Source: Halomonas halodenitrificans DSM 735 (GTDB lineage: Bacteria; Pseudomonadota; Gammaproteobacteria; Pseudomonadales; Halomonadaceae). From it: a DNA stretch of 64,000 nt. Shown here one piece after another: positions 8,092 through 17,254 of the stretch. Each line of letters begins with the position of its first letter. Position 1 is the first letter of the stretch. The notes under the pieces were generated by a model. That model did no database searches, had not been told where the DNA came from, and saw only the letters and a program-made list of their open reading frames with translations. The stretch is from the NCBI RefSeq assembly GCF_000620045.1, contig NZ_JHVH01000003.1, positions 248,001 to 312,000 on the forward strand, written 5' to 3'. Made by a program: the position numbers and the translations under genes.

Positions 8092-8988
8092 TCACTTCGC
8101 CAGGGCTTCCAGCAGCGCATCCAGGCGAGGCGTTGTCAGGCCGCGGTGCCTGGCAGCCTCGCATAGCGGGCCGAGGATGGCGGCATGTTCGGTGGGGCGG
8201 CCCGCCAATACGTCTTGAAGCATCGAGGCGCGGTTGTCGGCGGTGGCCTCCACGACCTTCCAGACCAGGGCGCGCCAGCCCTCGAGTCCCGAGCCCGCCG
8301 GCGGGGCGATGCCCTCGGCCTGCATCACCGTCGCGACCTCGCCGATCACCGCCTCTACCTCGTCACGGAAAGGGGCGTCGCGCAGCTCGCCGTTGCGTAT
8401 CCGGTGATGGGCGACCAGCGGGTTGATCGCGGCATTGATGGCCAGCTTGTGCCATAGCCGCCGCCGAATATCGGGCACCGCCCGGGCCGACAGGCCGGCG
8501 GCATTCAGCTGGCGGGCCATGGCCCGGGAGAGGGCGTCATGGTCGCCATCCAGTGAGCCGATGGCGGTATCGCCATGTCCGGCGTGGACCACTCGGTCGT
8601 CCGCGGCGACATAGGCCCCCTCGGTGGTCGTGGCGCATAGCACCGGGCCACCGTGGCGCGCGCCAAGGAGGGGCTGGGTGTGAAAGCCATTCTGCCACAG
8701 CACCAGCGGGGTGCCCGCCGGAAGCCCCGCCGCCACGGCCCCGTAGGCGGCCTCGGCGGCGTAGGCCTTGGTGGTCAGATGGAGGACATCCGGCACCTCG
8801 GGGGGCGGCGTGGTCCGGGTGACCACCTCCAGGCTCAGGGCCTCGCCCTGTGGCGTCATCAGCGTCTGATGAGTAGGCAGCGGGCGGCGACCCATCAAGG
8901 TTACGCTATGGCCATTCTGCGCCAGGCGTAGGGCCAGCAGCCTGCCGATGGCCCCGGGGCCCACGATCCAGTGTCTTGCATACGCCAT
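8092..8988 (-). CDS. panE: 2-dehydropantoate 2-reductase (ketopantoate reductase)
   Basis: PanE reduces ketopantoate to pantoate with NADPH in the pathway to pantothenate and CoA. The 298-aa protein starts with a Rossmann motif (WIVGPGAIGRLLALRLAQNG). It keeps the ApbA/PanE order, including LWHKLAINAAINPLVAHHRIRNGEL, which carries the catalytic lysine and the Asn/Pro-rich stretch. The start shares one base with the topB stop (TGATG), so panE is translated right behind topB. Confidence 0.9.
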   Translation of the reverse strand: MAYARHWIVGPGAIGRLLALRLAQNGHSVTLMGRRPLPTHQTLMTPQGEALSLEVVTRTTPPPEVPDVLHLTTKAYAAEAAYGAVAAGLPAGTPLVLWQNGFHTQPLLGARHGGPVLCATTTEGAYVAADDRVVHAGHGDTAIGSLDGDHDALSRAMARQLNAAGLSARAVPDIRRRLWHKLAINAAINPLVAHHRIRNGELRDAPFRDEVEAVIGEVATVMQAEGIAPPAGSGLEGWRALVWKVVEATADNRASMLQDVLAGRPTEHAAILGPLCEAARHRGLTTPRLDALLEALAK

Positions 8989-10916
8989 CAGCGACTCTCC
9001 TTGCGGCGTGGGGCGCGACGCTTGCTGCCGGTGGTCGCGCGTTTGGGGCCGCGGCGGCGAGAGGTGCGGCCGGGCGGCTGGGCCTCGACGCCCTCGGCGC
9101 CATGCAGCGCTTGACGCAGGCGACCGGCGTCGGCGGCGGCGAGCAGCGTGCGCAGGTCGGCCACCAGTGACGCGAGGAAGGGGGCGGGCGGGGCGTCGTC
9201 TTCGGCAATGGCCCCCAGTCGCTGCTCCCAGAGCGCGGTGCGCTCGGGGCGGCTCACGGCCTCCGGCAGCGAGGCGATCAGCGCACTGCCCAGGCGGGTG
9301 GCGCGCAGCGCCTTGCCCTGGCGCACGAGGTATCCGCGGTCTATCAGGGTCTCGAGGATGCTGGCGCGGGTGGCCTCGGTACCCAGGCCATCATGGTCTC
9401 GCAGCGTGCGCTTGACGGCGGGGTCGTCCACATAGCGCCCGATGTTCATCATCGCCTTGATCAGGCTGGCATCGTTGAAGGGCTCCGGGGGGCGAGTCTC
9501 CCGGTCTTCCACGCCGACATCCTCAACGCGACAGCCTTCGCCCTCGCTGAGCGGCGGTAGCGGCGGTGCGTCATCGCGGGTCGTAAACAGCGGCTTCCAG
9601 CCGGGGTCGAGGATTTCCTGGCCCCGGGCGCGGAAGCTCTCGTCGAGGATGGAAAACGCGGCCTTCACGTCGCGAGTGGCCAGCGGTGGATAGAACTGGG
9701 CGAGCACGTTGCGGGCGATCAGCCGGAAGACGTTGGCTTCGGTGGCGGTGAGGCGTGCGGTATCGGCGGGCCGCCCGGTGGGTGCCAGGGCGTGGTGGGC
9801 GCCGACCTTGCCATCATTCCACGCCCGGGAGCGGCGCGCGAAGTCGGCGCCGGCCAGCCAGCCGCGCAGGGTGTCGTCGTCACGGCAGGCGCTCTCCAGT
9901 GTGCCGCGGGCGGCGGCGAAATGCTCCTCGGGCAGGTAGCGGCAGTCGGAGCGCGGATAGGTGATCAGCTGATGGCGCTCATAGAGGGCCTGGCAGGTAT
10001 CCAGGACGACCTTGGCGGAGATGCCGTAGCGCCTGGCGGCGTCGACCTGCAGCGCCGATAGCGAATAGGGAAGCGGGGCGGCCTGGCGCTTCTCCTGGGT
10101 CTCCAGGGCGACCAGTCGGCCGTCTGCCCCCGGCAGGCGTTCGGCCAGGTCGGCCGCGGGTTGGCGGTTCAGCAGGCGCCCCTGGTCATCCAGCGGATGC
10201 CCTTCACCGGGGGCCCACCAGGCGCGCAGCTGGCCGCCTGCCACCCGGAGGTCGGCCCACAGCACGAAGAAGGGCCTGGGCTCGAAATGGCGAATGTCCG
10301 CGTCGCGGCGCACCACCAGGCCCAGCACCGGGGTCTGAACGCGGCCCACCGAGAGCACGCCGTCATGGCCCGCCTGCCGGCCGGTCAGCGTCCAGGCCCG
10401 GGTCAGGTTGATGCCATACAGCCAGTCGGCCCGGGAACGTGATTCGGCAGCACGATAGAGTGGCTGGTGGTGCCGGTTGTCCTCCAGGCGGGATAGCGCC
10501 CGCTGCACGGCCGGACGGTTAAGGTCGCTGATCAACAGTCGCGATACCTCGCCTTTCCAGCCGAGGTATTCGATGACCTCCTGCACCAGCAGCTGCCCCT
10601 CGCGGTCGGGGTCGCCGGCATGCACCACCTCCCTGGCGGCCTTGAGCAGCTTGCGAATCGTGGCCAGCTGGCCGCGGGCCTTGGGGCGCGGCGTGAGCTT
10701 CCAGCGGTCCGGCAGGATCGGGAGGGTATCCAGCCGCCACTGCTTGAGGGCCGGGTCATAGGCATCGGGGGGCGCCTGCTCCAGCAGGTGGCCCAGGCAC
10801 CAGGTCACGGTGGTATCGCCCACGGCGATCGCCCCCTCCTGCTTGCGGGGCGCGCCGGGCAGGGCGTCGGCGATGGCTCGTGCCAGGCTTGGCTTCTCGG
10901 CGATGATCAGGCGCAT
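8988..10916 (-). CDS. topB: DNA topoisomerase III
   Basis: A type IA topoisomerase of 642 aa that relaxes and decatenates DNA through a tyrosine-DNA intermediate. The Toprim domain is N-terminal (MRLIIAEKPSLARAIADALPG; HAGDPDREGQLLVQEVIEYLG with the DxD acids). Further on are YGINLTRAWTL, SVGRVQTPVLGLV and the active-site tyrosine segment LITYPRSDCRYL. The C-terminus is basic (RRRGPKRATTGSKRRAPRRK) without Cys zinc clusters. The Met at 10916 gives the conserved N-terminus; the frame stays open upstream to 11198, but that extension is not family-like. Confidence 0.93.
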   Translation of the reverse strand: MRLIIAEKPSLARAIADALPGAPRKQEGAIAVGDTTVTWCLGHLLEQAPPDAYDPALKQWRLDTLPILPDRWKLTPRPKARGQLATIRKLLKAAREVVHAGDPDREGQLLVQEVIEYLGWKGEVSRLLISDLNRPAVQRALSRLEDNRHHQPLYRAAESRSRADWLYGINLTRAWTLTGRQAGHDGVLSVGRVQTPVLGLVVRRDADIRHFEPRPFFVLWADLRVAGGQLRAWWAPGEGHPLDDQGRLLNRQPAADLAERLPGADGRLVALETQEKRQAAPLPYSLSALQVDAARRYGISAKVVLDTCQALYERHQLITYPRSDCRYLPEEHFAAARGTLESACRDDDTLRGWLAGADFARRSRAWNDGKVGAHHALAPTGRPADTARLTATEANVFRLIARNVLAQFYPPLATRDVKAAFSILDESFRARGQEILDPGWKPLFTTRDDAPPLPPLSEGEGCRVEDVGVEDRETRPPEPFNDASLIKAMMNIGRYVDDPAVKRTLRDHDGLGTEATRASILETLIDRGYLVRQGKALRATRLGSALIASLPEAVSRPERTALWEQRLGAIAEDDAPPAPFLASLVADLRTLLAAADAGRLRQALHGAEGVEAQPPGRTSRRRGPKRATTGSKRRAPRRKESR

Positions 10917-11035
10917 GGCGGCCTCGGTGGCGATCAAATATGGAGATTCTTCCAGTATTCGCACCGAATGGCCAGGGTGTTGCATTCGTATAGTGGTGTA
11001 CAATTGCTGTAATACTTTTCTTCCGGAGGCCAGGA

Positions 11036-12283
11036 ATGCGCGAGAGGGGCAGGACGCGGCGCCTGATGGGGTTGGGGGCGCGTACCGGCGGGGCACTGCT
11101 ACGCACTCGCCTGGGTGGCCAGGCGGATTGGCGGGCGCTGGGAGAGGCCTTGTTCGAGGGACTCTCGGAGCTGAAGGGGCCCGCGATGAAGCTGGCACAG
11201 ATCATGTCTCAATGGGATGACCTGCTGCCCCCGGACCTTGCGGAAGAGTTGGCCAGGCTGCAGCGCCAGGCCGAGCCGATGCCCTGGGCATCGATTCGCC
11301 GCACCCTGGATGAGCACTATGGCGACATCGATACCGTGTTTCGTGAGATAGAGACACGTCCCTTTGCCAGCGCCTCCATGGGCCAGGTGCATCGTGGCGT
11401 GACGCTCGAGGGCGAGACGCTGGTGTTGAAGGTGCAGTATCCGGGGCTTGCCGAGGTGCTGGAGGGGGATCTGGCCCAGGTCAGGCGGCTGATGCGGCTG
11501 GGTCGTTGGTTCAAGGTGCCTCAGGCGCGACTCGATGCGCTGTTCGAGGAACTGGCGACGAGTCTGCGCGGCGAGCTGGATTATCATGCCGAGGCCGAGG
11601 CGCTGGCACGCTATCGGCAGCGTTACGCCGACTGGCCCGAAGTGGTGATTCCTGAACCACTGCCGGATTACTCCGGGGCCCGGGTGCTGGCCATGCGTTA
11701 TGTGCCGGGGACGCCGCTGCGGGATCTGGAGGCCACCGATGACAACCGGCGCCAGCGCATTGCGGCCTCTCTTGCCGACTGGCTCACCGAGGAGCTCTTC
11801 ACCCATGGCGAGCTGCATGCCGACCCCCATGCCGGCAACTTCGCCGACGATCAGGGGCGGTTGGTCATCTACGACCTGGGAGCGGTGATCCCGGTGCCCG
11901 AGGCGCGGCTCAAGGCGATGCTGCGCCTGCTTGACGCCACCCTGGGCGGGGATCCCATGGCCATGGATGCCGCGCTGCTCGAGCTCGGCGGTCGCCAGGG
12001 GCAGGGCGCGCCGCTGTCGCTGTATCGCGAGTCTGCTGAGGCGGTGTCGGCGCTCTTCGCTCCCGGCGAACAGGATTTCGGCGATGTGCGCGTTCATCGT
12101 CGCCTGCGCGAACTCTCGCCCAGGGTATGGGCGGCCATGGACCGGCTGCAGCCGCCCGCCGACACTCTCCTGCTGTCACGGACCCTCAACGGCCACTACT
12201 GGAACCTGGTGCGCCTCGGCGCCCGGCTCGACATGCAGGCCCGCACCGCACCGCTGTTGGCCTGGGCGCGTCAGCCGGGGTGA
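11036..12283 (+). CDS. AarF/UbiB (ABC1)-family protein kinase-like protein
   Basis: The 415-aa protein has the ABC1 atypical-kinase features. These are a KGPAMKLAQIMS motif (KxGQ-like) near residue 50, ASASMGQVHRG (Ala-rich loop in place of the Gly-rich loop), VLKVQYPG with the ATP lysine, the catalytic loop HADPHAGNF, and YDLGA (DFG-like). Members support ubiquinone synthesis or lipid homeostasis. No C-terminal membrane helices are evident, unlike UbiB, so this is a soluble paralogue rather than UbiB itself. It is divergent from topB with a 119-bp shared upstream region. Confidence 0.85.
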   Translation: MRERGRTRRLMGLGARTGGALLRTRLGGQADWRALGEALFEGLSELKGPAMKLAQIMSQWDDLLPPDLAEELARLQRQAEPMPWASIRRTLDEHYGDIDTVFREIETRPFASASMGQVHRGVTLEGETLVLKVQYPGLAEVLEGDLAQVRRLMRLGRWFKVPQARLDALFEELATSLRGELDYHAEAEALARYRQRYADWPEVVIPEPLPDYSGARVLAMRYVPGTPLRDLEATDDNRRQRIAASLADWLTEELFTHGELHADPHAGNFADDQGRLVIYDLGAVIPVPEARLKAMLRLLDATLGGDPMAMDAALLELGGRQGQGAPLSLYRESAEAVSALFAPGEQDFGDVRVHRRLRELSPRVWAAMDRLQPPADTLLLSRTLNGHYWNLVRLGARLDMQARTAPLLAWARQPG

Positions 12284-12411
12284 CAACACTGTTCCCCGAC
12301 GTGGCGTCGGAAAAGCCTCGAGCGGGGCGGCTGCCCAGGTAGGTGCCGGCGGCTGCCAAGCCCCCCGGCGGACTGATAGACTGTGTCGTTTTCCGGACGG
12401 TGGAGTGCGCA

Positions 12412-14241
12412 ATGCTGGCGGTATGGGTGGAACAGCTGCTGGGATTTGCCTCGGGAGCGCTCAAGGCGATTCGCCAGGATGAGCGCTATCCGACGTTGAT
12501 GGCCTGGGCGCGAGAAGAGGGTCCGGGTCTGCTGAACGGCAATTTGCCACTGGCTCAGGCGTTGGCGCCGGAGCTGTGGTCACAGACGCCGCTGGCGCGC
12601 CTGGAGTTCCGCTGCGAGCCGCTGGCGCGCCCCGGCCGCAACGAGCCCTGCTGGTGCGACTCCGGTCGCAAGACCAAGCACTGCTGTGGCGCGGTGACCC
12701 TGCCCGGTGCGGTGCCGGACCACCTGATGTGGATGCTCTCCCTGCAGGACTGGAAGGGCGGGACCCTCAAGGACGCCCTGGCCTGCGGTCGTGCCCCGGC
12801 CCAGGCGCTCCTCGAGGCCGGACTGATCTCCGCCGAGACCGGCCAGCGGGGGCGCGCTCAGCAGATCCTCGAGTCGCTGTTTGAACGCGGTGACTGGTCG
12901 CAGCTCCCCGAGCAGGCCGAGCCGGCCTTCGAAATCCTGATCGACCTCTATCAGGAGCGTGGCTTCCATCGCAAACGCGAGCGTCTACTCGATGCGGTTC
13001 TCGAGCATGGCCCGCTGTTTCTGCGTGGCGTGGCATTGGAGCGCCTGTGCCTGATGCATCTCGACAATGATGACCTGGACAGCGCCCGTGCCGCCTTCGT
13101 CCGTGCCCAGCAGGCGCTGCCGGACTCGCCCACCCTGGCCTATATCGAAGCCATGCTGCTGCTCCACGAGGGGCACGAGCAGGAGGCCGCCGAGCGGGCA
13201 CGCTTCTGGTTCCGGCGCCTGGCCCGCCAGGGAGACCTGGATCCGGATCAACTCCAGTTCCTCGCCGATCTGGCCGACAATCCCGGTGCCACCCTGGCCG
13301 AACAGCTGCTCAATGCCGAGGAGGATCTGGCCGAGCCGCTGGCGTCCCTGCAGGCGCTTCTCGAGGAGCTCCCCGTGGCACCTTGCCTGACCGTATCAGC
13401 GACGTCGGAAGGGCATTTCGAATATCACACCACCGCCCGGGAGGACACCCTGCATGCCGCCTGGCGTCGAGTCTTTCCCGTCACCGCCGTTTCCGATTCC
13501 CCGCTGGGGCTCGACGATGATCCCTGGCCGGGGGCCGCGGAGTGGCTTCCCGAGCTGTGCAGCCAGCCGGAGTGGCTGGATGCACCGGCGGTGGTGCAGG
13601 AGCTGGCGCTGGCATTGACCTCGCGGTTTGGCAGCCTGCCGTGGATGGCCCCCAGCCTGTTTGTGCCGCTGGCCAGCCGACTGGAGCGCTGGCTGGAGCA
13701 GGTGGCCGCCACCGGGCCGGGCACCCTGGCCTGGGAAGACGCCGACAACGCCCTGCTGCTGCGCACGGGGCTGGCCCTGGTGGTAGGCATGGAGCGCGGG
13801 GCCCGCGAGCACTCCCGGCGGCTAGCCGAGAGCCTGCTGGCGCTGGACCGTCATGACAGCCTCGGGTTACGGGAGCTGGTGCTCGACCAGCTGCTGCGCG
13901 ACGACCGCGACGAGGAAGCGCTGGCGCTCAGCGAGCCGCCTGGGGAAGACGCCGCCGAAGAGCCGGTGCTGGGTGTGCTGATGGGGCGTGCCCTGGCGCT
14001 ATACCGCCTCGACCGGGTGGAAGACGCCGAGCAGGCACTGGCCGGGAGTCACGACCACAACGCCTACGCCCTGAGCCTGATGTGCGGTGACAACCCGTCG
14101 CCGGTGCCGGGAGGCGATGATGCCCCCGTCGAACCGGGCACCCGGGCCGAGGCCTGGCAGTATCGTACCCTGATGCGCGACCAGTGGCGGGGTACGCCGG
14201 GGGCGTTGGAGTGGCTCAAGGAGTGGTTGGGGCGGCGCTGA
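12412..14241 (+). CDS. SEC-C metal-binding motif protein with TPR-like repeats
   Basis: The 609-aa protein carries one SEC-C zinc motif near residues 75-95 (PGRNEPCWCDSGRKTKHCC; C-x-C-x8-C-C), as in the SecA C-terminus and YecA. Long alpha-helical repeats resembling tetratricopeptides follow (about 100-330 and 440-600). SEC-C motifs bind Zn and mediate contacts with SecB or ribosomes, so a proteostasis role is an inference. The Met at 12412 follows GGTGGAG at good spacing; an in-frame GTG at 12343 would add 23 residues without a good RBS. Confidence 0.75.
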   Translation: MLAVWVEQLLGFASGALKAIRQDERYPTLMAWAREEGPGLLNGNLPLAQALAPELWSQTPLARLEFRCEPLARPGRNEPCWCDSGRKTKHCCGAVTLPGAVPDHLMWMLSLQDWKGGTLKDALACGRAPAQALLEAGLISAETGQRGRAQQILESLFERGDWSQLPEQAEPAFEILIDLYQERGFHRKRERLLDAVLEHGPLFLRGVALERLCLMHLDNDDLDSARAAFVRAQQALPDSPTLAYIEAMLLLHEGHEQEAAERARFWFRRLARQGDLDPDQLQFLADLADNPGATLAEQLLNAEEDLAEPLASLQALLEELPVAPCLTVSATSEGHFEYHTTAREDTLHAAWRRVFPVTAVSDSPLGLDDDPWPGAAEWLPELCSQPEWLDAPAVVQELALALTSRFGSLPWMAPSLFVPLASRLERWLEQVAATGPGTLAWEDADNALLLRTGLALVVGMERGAREHSRRLAESLLALDRHDSLGLRELVLDQLLRDDRDEEALALSEPPGEDAAEEPVLGVLMGRALALYRLDRVEDAEQALAGSHDHNAYALSLMCGDNPSPVPGGDDAPVEPGTRAEAWQYRTLMRDQWRGTPGALEWLKEWLGRR

Positions 14242-14265
14242 ACCGCCCCCGCAGGCCTGATCGGC

Positions 14266-15627
14266 TTACGATGTCGCCGGGGCGGGCACCAGCTCGCGAT
14301 CGCGGCTGATCCAGATGGCCAGCAGCACCGCCGGGATGCCCATGACGGCCGAGATCAGGAAGAAGGTCGCGTAGCCCTCGACCTCGACCACCAGCCCGCC
14401 GAAGCCGCTGAGGAACTTGCCCGGCAGGGTCATCAGCGACGAGAACAGCGCATACTGTGTCGCGGTGTAGGCCCGCGACGTCAGGCTGGACAGGAAGGCG
14501 ATGAATACCGCGCTGGCCAGGCCATTGGCCAGGTTGTCGCCGATGATGGCCATGACCAGCATGGGCAGGCTCTGACCGTTCAGCGCCAGGGCGGTAAAGA
14601 GCAGGTTGGTCAGCGCCGCCGCCGACGCACCCAGCACCAGGATGGGCCCGATGCCGTAGCGGGCCACCAGCAGCCCCCCCAGCATGCCACCGCCGATGCT
14701 CATGGCGATGCCGAACATGTTCGTGATGTTGGCAATGGTGGCGAGGGAAAAGCCCAGGTCGATGTATAACGGGTTGGCCATGGAGGCCATGGCCAGGTCG
14801 CTGATGCGAAAGACCGCCACGAAGGCCAGCAGCCACAGGGCCTTGTGCCCATAGCGAGTGAAGAAGTCGGTGAAGGGGCAGACAATGGCGCCGATGACCC
14901 AGGCGCCCAGGCGCCGCAGGGGCTTGGGCCTGCCGCGGCTGGCCCTCAGGAAGGCCCGCACGCGGGGCTCGTGTATCAGCTGGGTGGTCAGCGAGAGTCG
15001 CTGCGGCTCGGGGCGCACCAGCACCGTGATCACGCCGATGCCCACCAGCGCGGCCATGGTCAGATAGGCGGCCTCCCAGGATAGCCAGGAGGCGACGTAG
15101 AGGGCGCCGGCGCCGGCCGCCAGCAGCCCCCCGCGGTAGCCGATGATATAGGTGGAGGCCATCGCGGCCTGGATGTCCTCGGGAGCCGATTCGATGCGGA
15201 AGGCATCGATGGCGATATCCTGGGTAGCGCTGCCGAAGGCGACCAGCAGGGCGAAGGCGGCCACCAGCGGCAGGTGTCCCACCGGGTCCACCCCGGCGAG
15301 TCCCACCAGGCCGGCCATGATCATCGCCTGAGCCAGCAGCATCCAGCCACGGCGCTGGCCGAGGCGCCGGGTCAGTAGCGGAAGCGGCAGGCGGTCCACC
15401 ACCGGGGCCCAGAAGAACTTGATCGAATAGAGCATGCCGATCCAGGCGAAGAAACCGATCGCGGCCACCTCGACGCCGTCGCTGCGCAGCCAGGCCGAGA
15501 GCGTCGAGAACACCAGCAGAAAGGGCAGGCCGGCGGAGAACCCCAGGAACAGCATGGTAATGACGGGAGCACGCAGGTAGATCGCCAGGGCGTCTCGCCA
15601 GCTTCTCCGGACAGTTGGCCTCGGCAT
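14266..15627 (-). CDS. ampG: AmpG-type muropeptide permease (MFS)
   Basis: A 453-aa inner-membrane transporter with about 12-14 helices. AmpG imports GlcNAc-anhMurNAc peptides for cell-wall recycling. The N-terminus has the AmpG pattern LGFSAGLPFLLVFSTLSAWL...IGFFAWIGMLYSIKFFWAPVVDRLPLP. The signature GSATQDIAIDAFRIE is present, followed by YIIGYRGG. It is convergent with the SEC-C gene. nagZ at 46.6 kb acts in the same recycling pathway. Confidence 0.9.
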   Translation of the reverse strand: MPRPTVRRSWRDALAIYLRAPVITMLFLGFSAGLPFLLVFSTLSAWLRSDGVEVAAIGFFAWIGMLYSIKFFWAPVVDRLPLPLLTRRLGQRRGWMLLAQAMIMAGLVGLAGVDPVGHLPLVAAFALLVAFGSATQDIAIDAFRIESAPEDIQAAMASTYIIGYRGGLLAAGAGALYVASWLSWEAAYLTMAALVGIGVITVLVRPEPQRLSLTTQLIHEPRVRAFLRASRGRPKPLRRLGAWVIGAIVCPFTDFFTRYGHKALWLLAFVAVFRISDLAMASMANPLYIDLGFSLATIANITNMFGIAMSIGGGMLGGLLVARYGIGPILVLGASAAALTNLLFTALALNGQSLPMLVMAIIGDNLANGLASAVFIAFLSSLTSRAYTATQYALFSSLMTLPGKFLSGFGGLVVEVEGYATFFLISAVMGIPAVLLAIWISRDRELVPAPATS

Positions 15628-15765
15628 GGGGCTCTCCTTGCAACGGTGTTAGAATCCTTGCCTTTAATCGCCGGGCACGCGGCTCGCGAGTCGGGTCGTA
15701 CAGGGCAGCGGACGATTGTTGCAGAGCCCCGGCAGTGATACCAGCATCAGCCCGATGGGAGCCTT

Positions 15766-16299
15766 ATGAAGGAAAGCGATACGATCCCCCATGATGACGA
15801 TGCGGCCGTGCCGCGCTGGTATGTGATCCAGTGCAAGGGAGGCGAGTCCTTTCGCGCCACCGAGAACCTGGTCAACCAGGACTACGAGGTGTTTCATCCG
15901 GTGCTCGAGGTGCAGAAGAAGCGTCGAGGCAAGCTCACCTGGGTGACCGAACCGCTGTTTCCGTCCTACCTGTTTATTCGCCTCGACCGGCTGGTGAGCA
16001 ACTGGCGCCCGATTCGGTCGACCCGTGGCGTGTTAAGGCTGGTCAGCTTTGGCGATACGCCGATCGCCGTGGATAACGACCTGGTGGCGACCCTGCGTGA
16101 CAAGGGCAGCGAGCGCGACCAGGATGCGAACCTCTACTTTCAGGCCGGCGAGACGGTGCAGATTACCGAGGGCCCCTTCAAGGAGTTGCAGGCGGTCTTC
16201 GAGAGCCACAAGGGCGAGGAGCGTGCCATCGTGCTGCTCAACATGTTGCATCGCCAGCAGCGCCTGGTGATGCCGGTCTCCCGCCTGCGGCGAAGCTAG
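15766..16299 (+). CDS. rfaH: RfaH, NusG-like transcription antiterminator
   Basis: RfaH joins RNA polymerase at ops elements, suppresses pausing and Rho termination, and recruits ribosomes to long polysaccharide or virulence operons. The 177-aa protein has an NGN domain (PRWYVIQCKGGESFRATENLVNQDYEVFHPVLEVQKK, LFPSYLFIRL). It has a C-terminal KOW domain (AGETVQITEGPFKELQAVFESHKGEERAIVLLNML). The strand order and TEPLFPSYLFIRLD fit RfaH rather than NusG. A matching ops element lies at 60579-60590. Confidence 0.88.
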   Translation: MKESDTIPHDDDAAVPRWYVIQCKGGESFRATENLVNQDYEVFHPVLEVQKKRRGKLTWVTEPLFPSYLFIRLDRLVSNWRPIRSTRGVLRLVSFGDTPIAVDNDLVATLRDKGSERDQDANLYFQAGETVQITEGPFKELQAVFESHKGEERAIVLLNMLHRQQRLVMPVSRLRRS

Positions 16300-16356
16300 G
16301 CCGCGGTTACTTCTCTCTTTCCTTATCACGCTATATCTCTTACCCAGGAGAGCATC

Positions 16357-16863
16357 ATGACTATCGCCCCCCAGCGCGTCGTTACGCTCCACTATGTCCT
16401 CAGCGACGCCGACGGCGGGGTCCTCGATGACTCCCGCGCCCGCCAGCAACCACTCGAGTATCTCCATGGCCATCGCAACATCGTCGCCGGCCTGGAGCGC
16501 GCCCTGGATGGCCGGGAGGCGGGGGCGCAGCTGACCGTGACCCTGATGCCCGCCGAGGCCTATGGCCTGCGCGATGAGGCCCTCGAGCGCCAGGTGGGGC
16601 GAGACGCCTTTCCGGTTCCCGAGCTGTCGCCGGGCATGCGTTTCCAGACGCCCGGCGATGATGGCCCCGAGATCGTGACTATTCGGGAGGTGCGCGGCGA
16701 CAGCGTGCTGATTGACACCAATCATCCCCTGGCCGGCCATACCCTGCGTTACGCCCTGGAGGTTCTGTCGGTACGCGATGCCAGCCGTGCCGAGCTCGCC
16801 AAGGGCCATCCGCTTCCCCCGGATACCGACCACTCCCAGGTCGAGGACAAGAAGTTGCCCTGA
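16357..16863 (+). CDS. SlyD-like FKBP-type peptidyl-prolyl isomerase
   Basis: A 168-aa isomerase/chaperone. The FKBP part starts at once (RVVTLHYVLSDADGGVLDDS), has the SlyD signature YLHGHRNIVAGLERALDG, an inserted-flap domain (AEAYGLRDEALERQV... FQTPGDDGPE), and returns to FKBP at TNHPLAGHTLRYALEVLSVRDA. The tail (HPLPPDTDHSQVEDKKLP) lacks the long His/Cys metal-binding region of E. coli SlyD, so a nickel role is less likely. A good RBS (CAGGAGAG) precedes the start. Confidence 0.85.
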   Translation: MTIAPQRVVTLHYVLSDADGGVLDDSRARQQPLEYLHGHRNIVAGLERALDGREAGAQLTVTLMPAEAYGLRDEALERQVGRDAFPVPELSPGMRFQTPGDDGPEIVTIREVRGDSVLIDTNHPLAGHTLRYALEVLSVRDASRAELAKGHPLPPDTDHSQVEDKKLP

Positions 16864-16881
16864 AAGAGGGTTGTCTAAAAG

Positions 16882-16895
16882 TTGATCTGAATCAA
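16882..16895. promoter_or_regulatory. Perfect FNR/Anr box (upstream site)
   Basis: TTGAT-CTGA-ATCAA matches the FNR/Anr consensus TTGATNNNNATCAA at all ten fixed positions. Its centre (16888.5) is about 91.5 bp upstream of the start site inferred for the small membrane protein gene. It lies just after the SlyD-like gene stop. Confidence 0.8.
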
Positions 16896-16931
16896 TTGAG
16901 CCGTCCCTCGCCTGAGGCTCCGGGGCGTAAC

Positions 16932-16973
16932 TTGACACAGGTCAGGTTTCTCCCCGACCTCCCGGTCTAGAGT
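16932..16973 (+). promoter_or_regulatory. Class II FNR-type promoter of the 36-aa membrane protein
   Basis: A second, degenerate FNR-like box TTGAC-ACAG-GTCAG spans 16932-16945. A -10-like TAGAGT lies at 16968-16973. A start seven bases after that hexamer (about 16980) puts the box centre at -41.5, the class II activator position. With the perfect box at -91.5 this predicts induction at low oxygen. The transcription start is inferred. Confidence 0.6.
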
Positions 16974-17007
16974 GTACTCAACACATCACGACGGGGAGGA
17001 CGCCACC

Positions 17008-17118
17008 ATGTATCTAGATGACGCCGTAATTTTCGGGTTGGTCACCGTCGCGATGATGATCGCCTTCATGGGCGGCTGGATTGCCTTCATCGTGCGGGAC
17101 CACCGCAAGAAGCGCTGA
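17008..17118 (+). CDS. 36-aa single-helix membrane protein, CcoM-like candidate
   Basis: This short gene runs from ATG 17008 behind a strong RBS (GGGGAGGA, seven bases upstream) to TGA 17118. The product has an acidic N-terminus (MYLDDAV), one membrane helix (about residues 7-29, IFGLVTVAMMIAFMGGWIAFIV) and a basic tail (RDHRKKR), so the N-terminus is probably periplasmic. Size, topology and pattern resemble CcoM, the small extra subunit of Pseudomonas stutzeri cbb3 oxidase; this is recalled, not searched. The FNR-type promoter supports a respiratory role. A strong terminator follows, so it is a one-gene unit. Confidence 0.75.
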   Translation: MYLDDAVIFGLVTVAMMIAFMGGWIAFIVRDHRKKR

Positions 17119-17149
17119 ATCCATCCGCGACACGAGTCGTCAGGGGAGG

Positions 17150-17162
17150 GGGGACTGTCCCC
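17150..17162. repeat. Single GGGGACTGTCCCC element
   Basis: One copy of the dispersed 13-bp near-palindrome lies between the microprotein stop and its terminator hairpin. Confidence 0.75.
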
Positions 17163-17167
17163 CCAGT

Positions 17168-17199
17168 AGGCCGACCTTCACGGGTCGGCCTTTTTTTTT
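17168..17199 (+). terminator. Rho-independent terminator
   Basis: AGGCCGACC (17168-17176) pairs with GGTCGGCCT (17183-17191) and is followed by a run of T to 17199. It ends the microprotein transcript. The facing lysR gene ends at 17255. Confidence 0.9.
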
Positions 17200-17254
17200 A
17201 TGCTGGCGCATTGTCTGGGGGTGGGCGAAACGCCCGGCCGACATGATCCAGGGA

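Noticed and set aside
10917..11035. Divergent promoter between topB and the ABC1-kinase gene
   Set aside because: Only partial hexamers with wrong spacing could be found, so no site is claimed.
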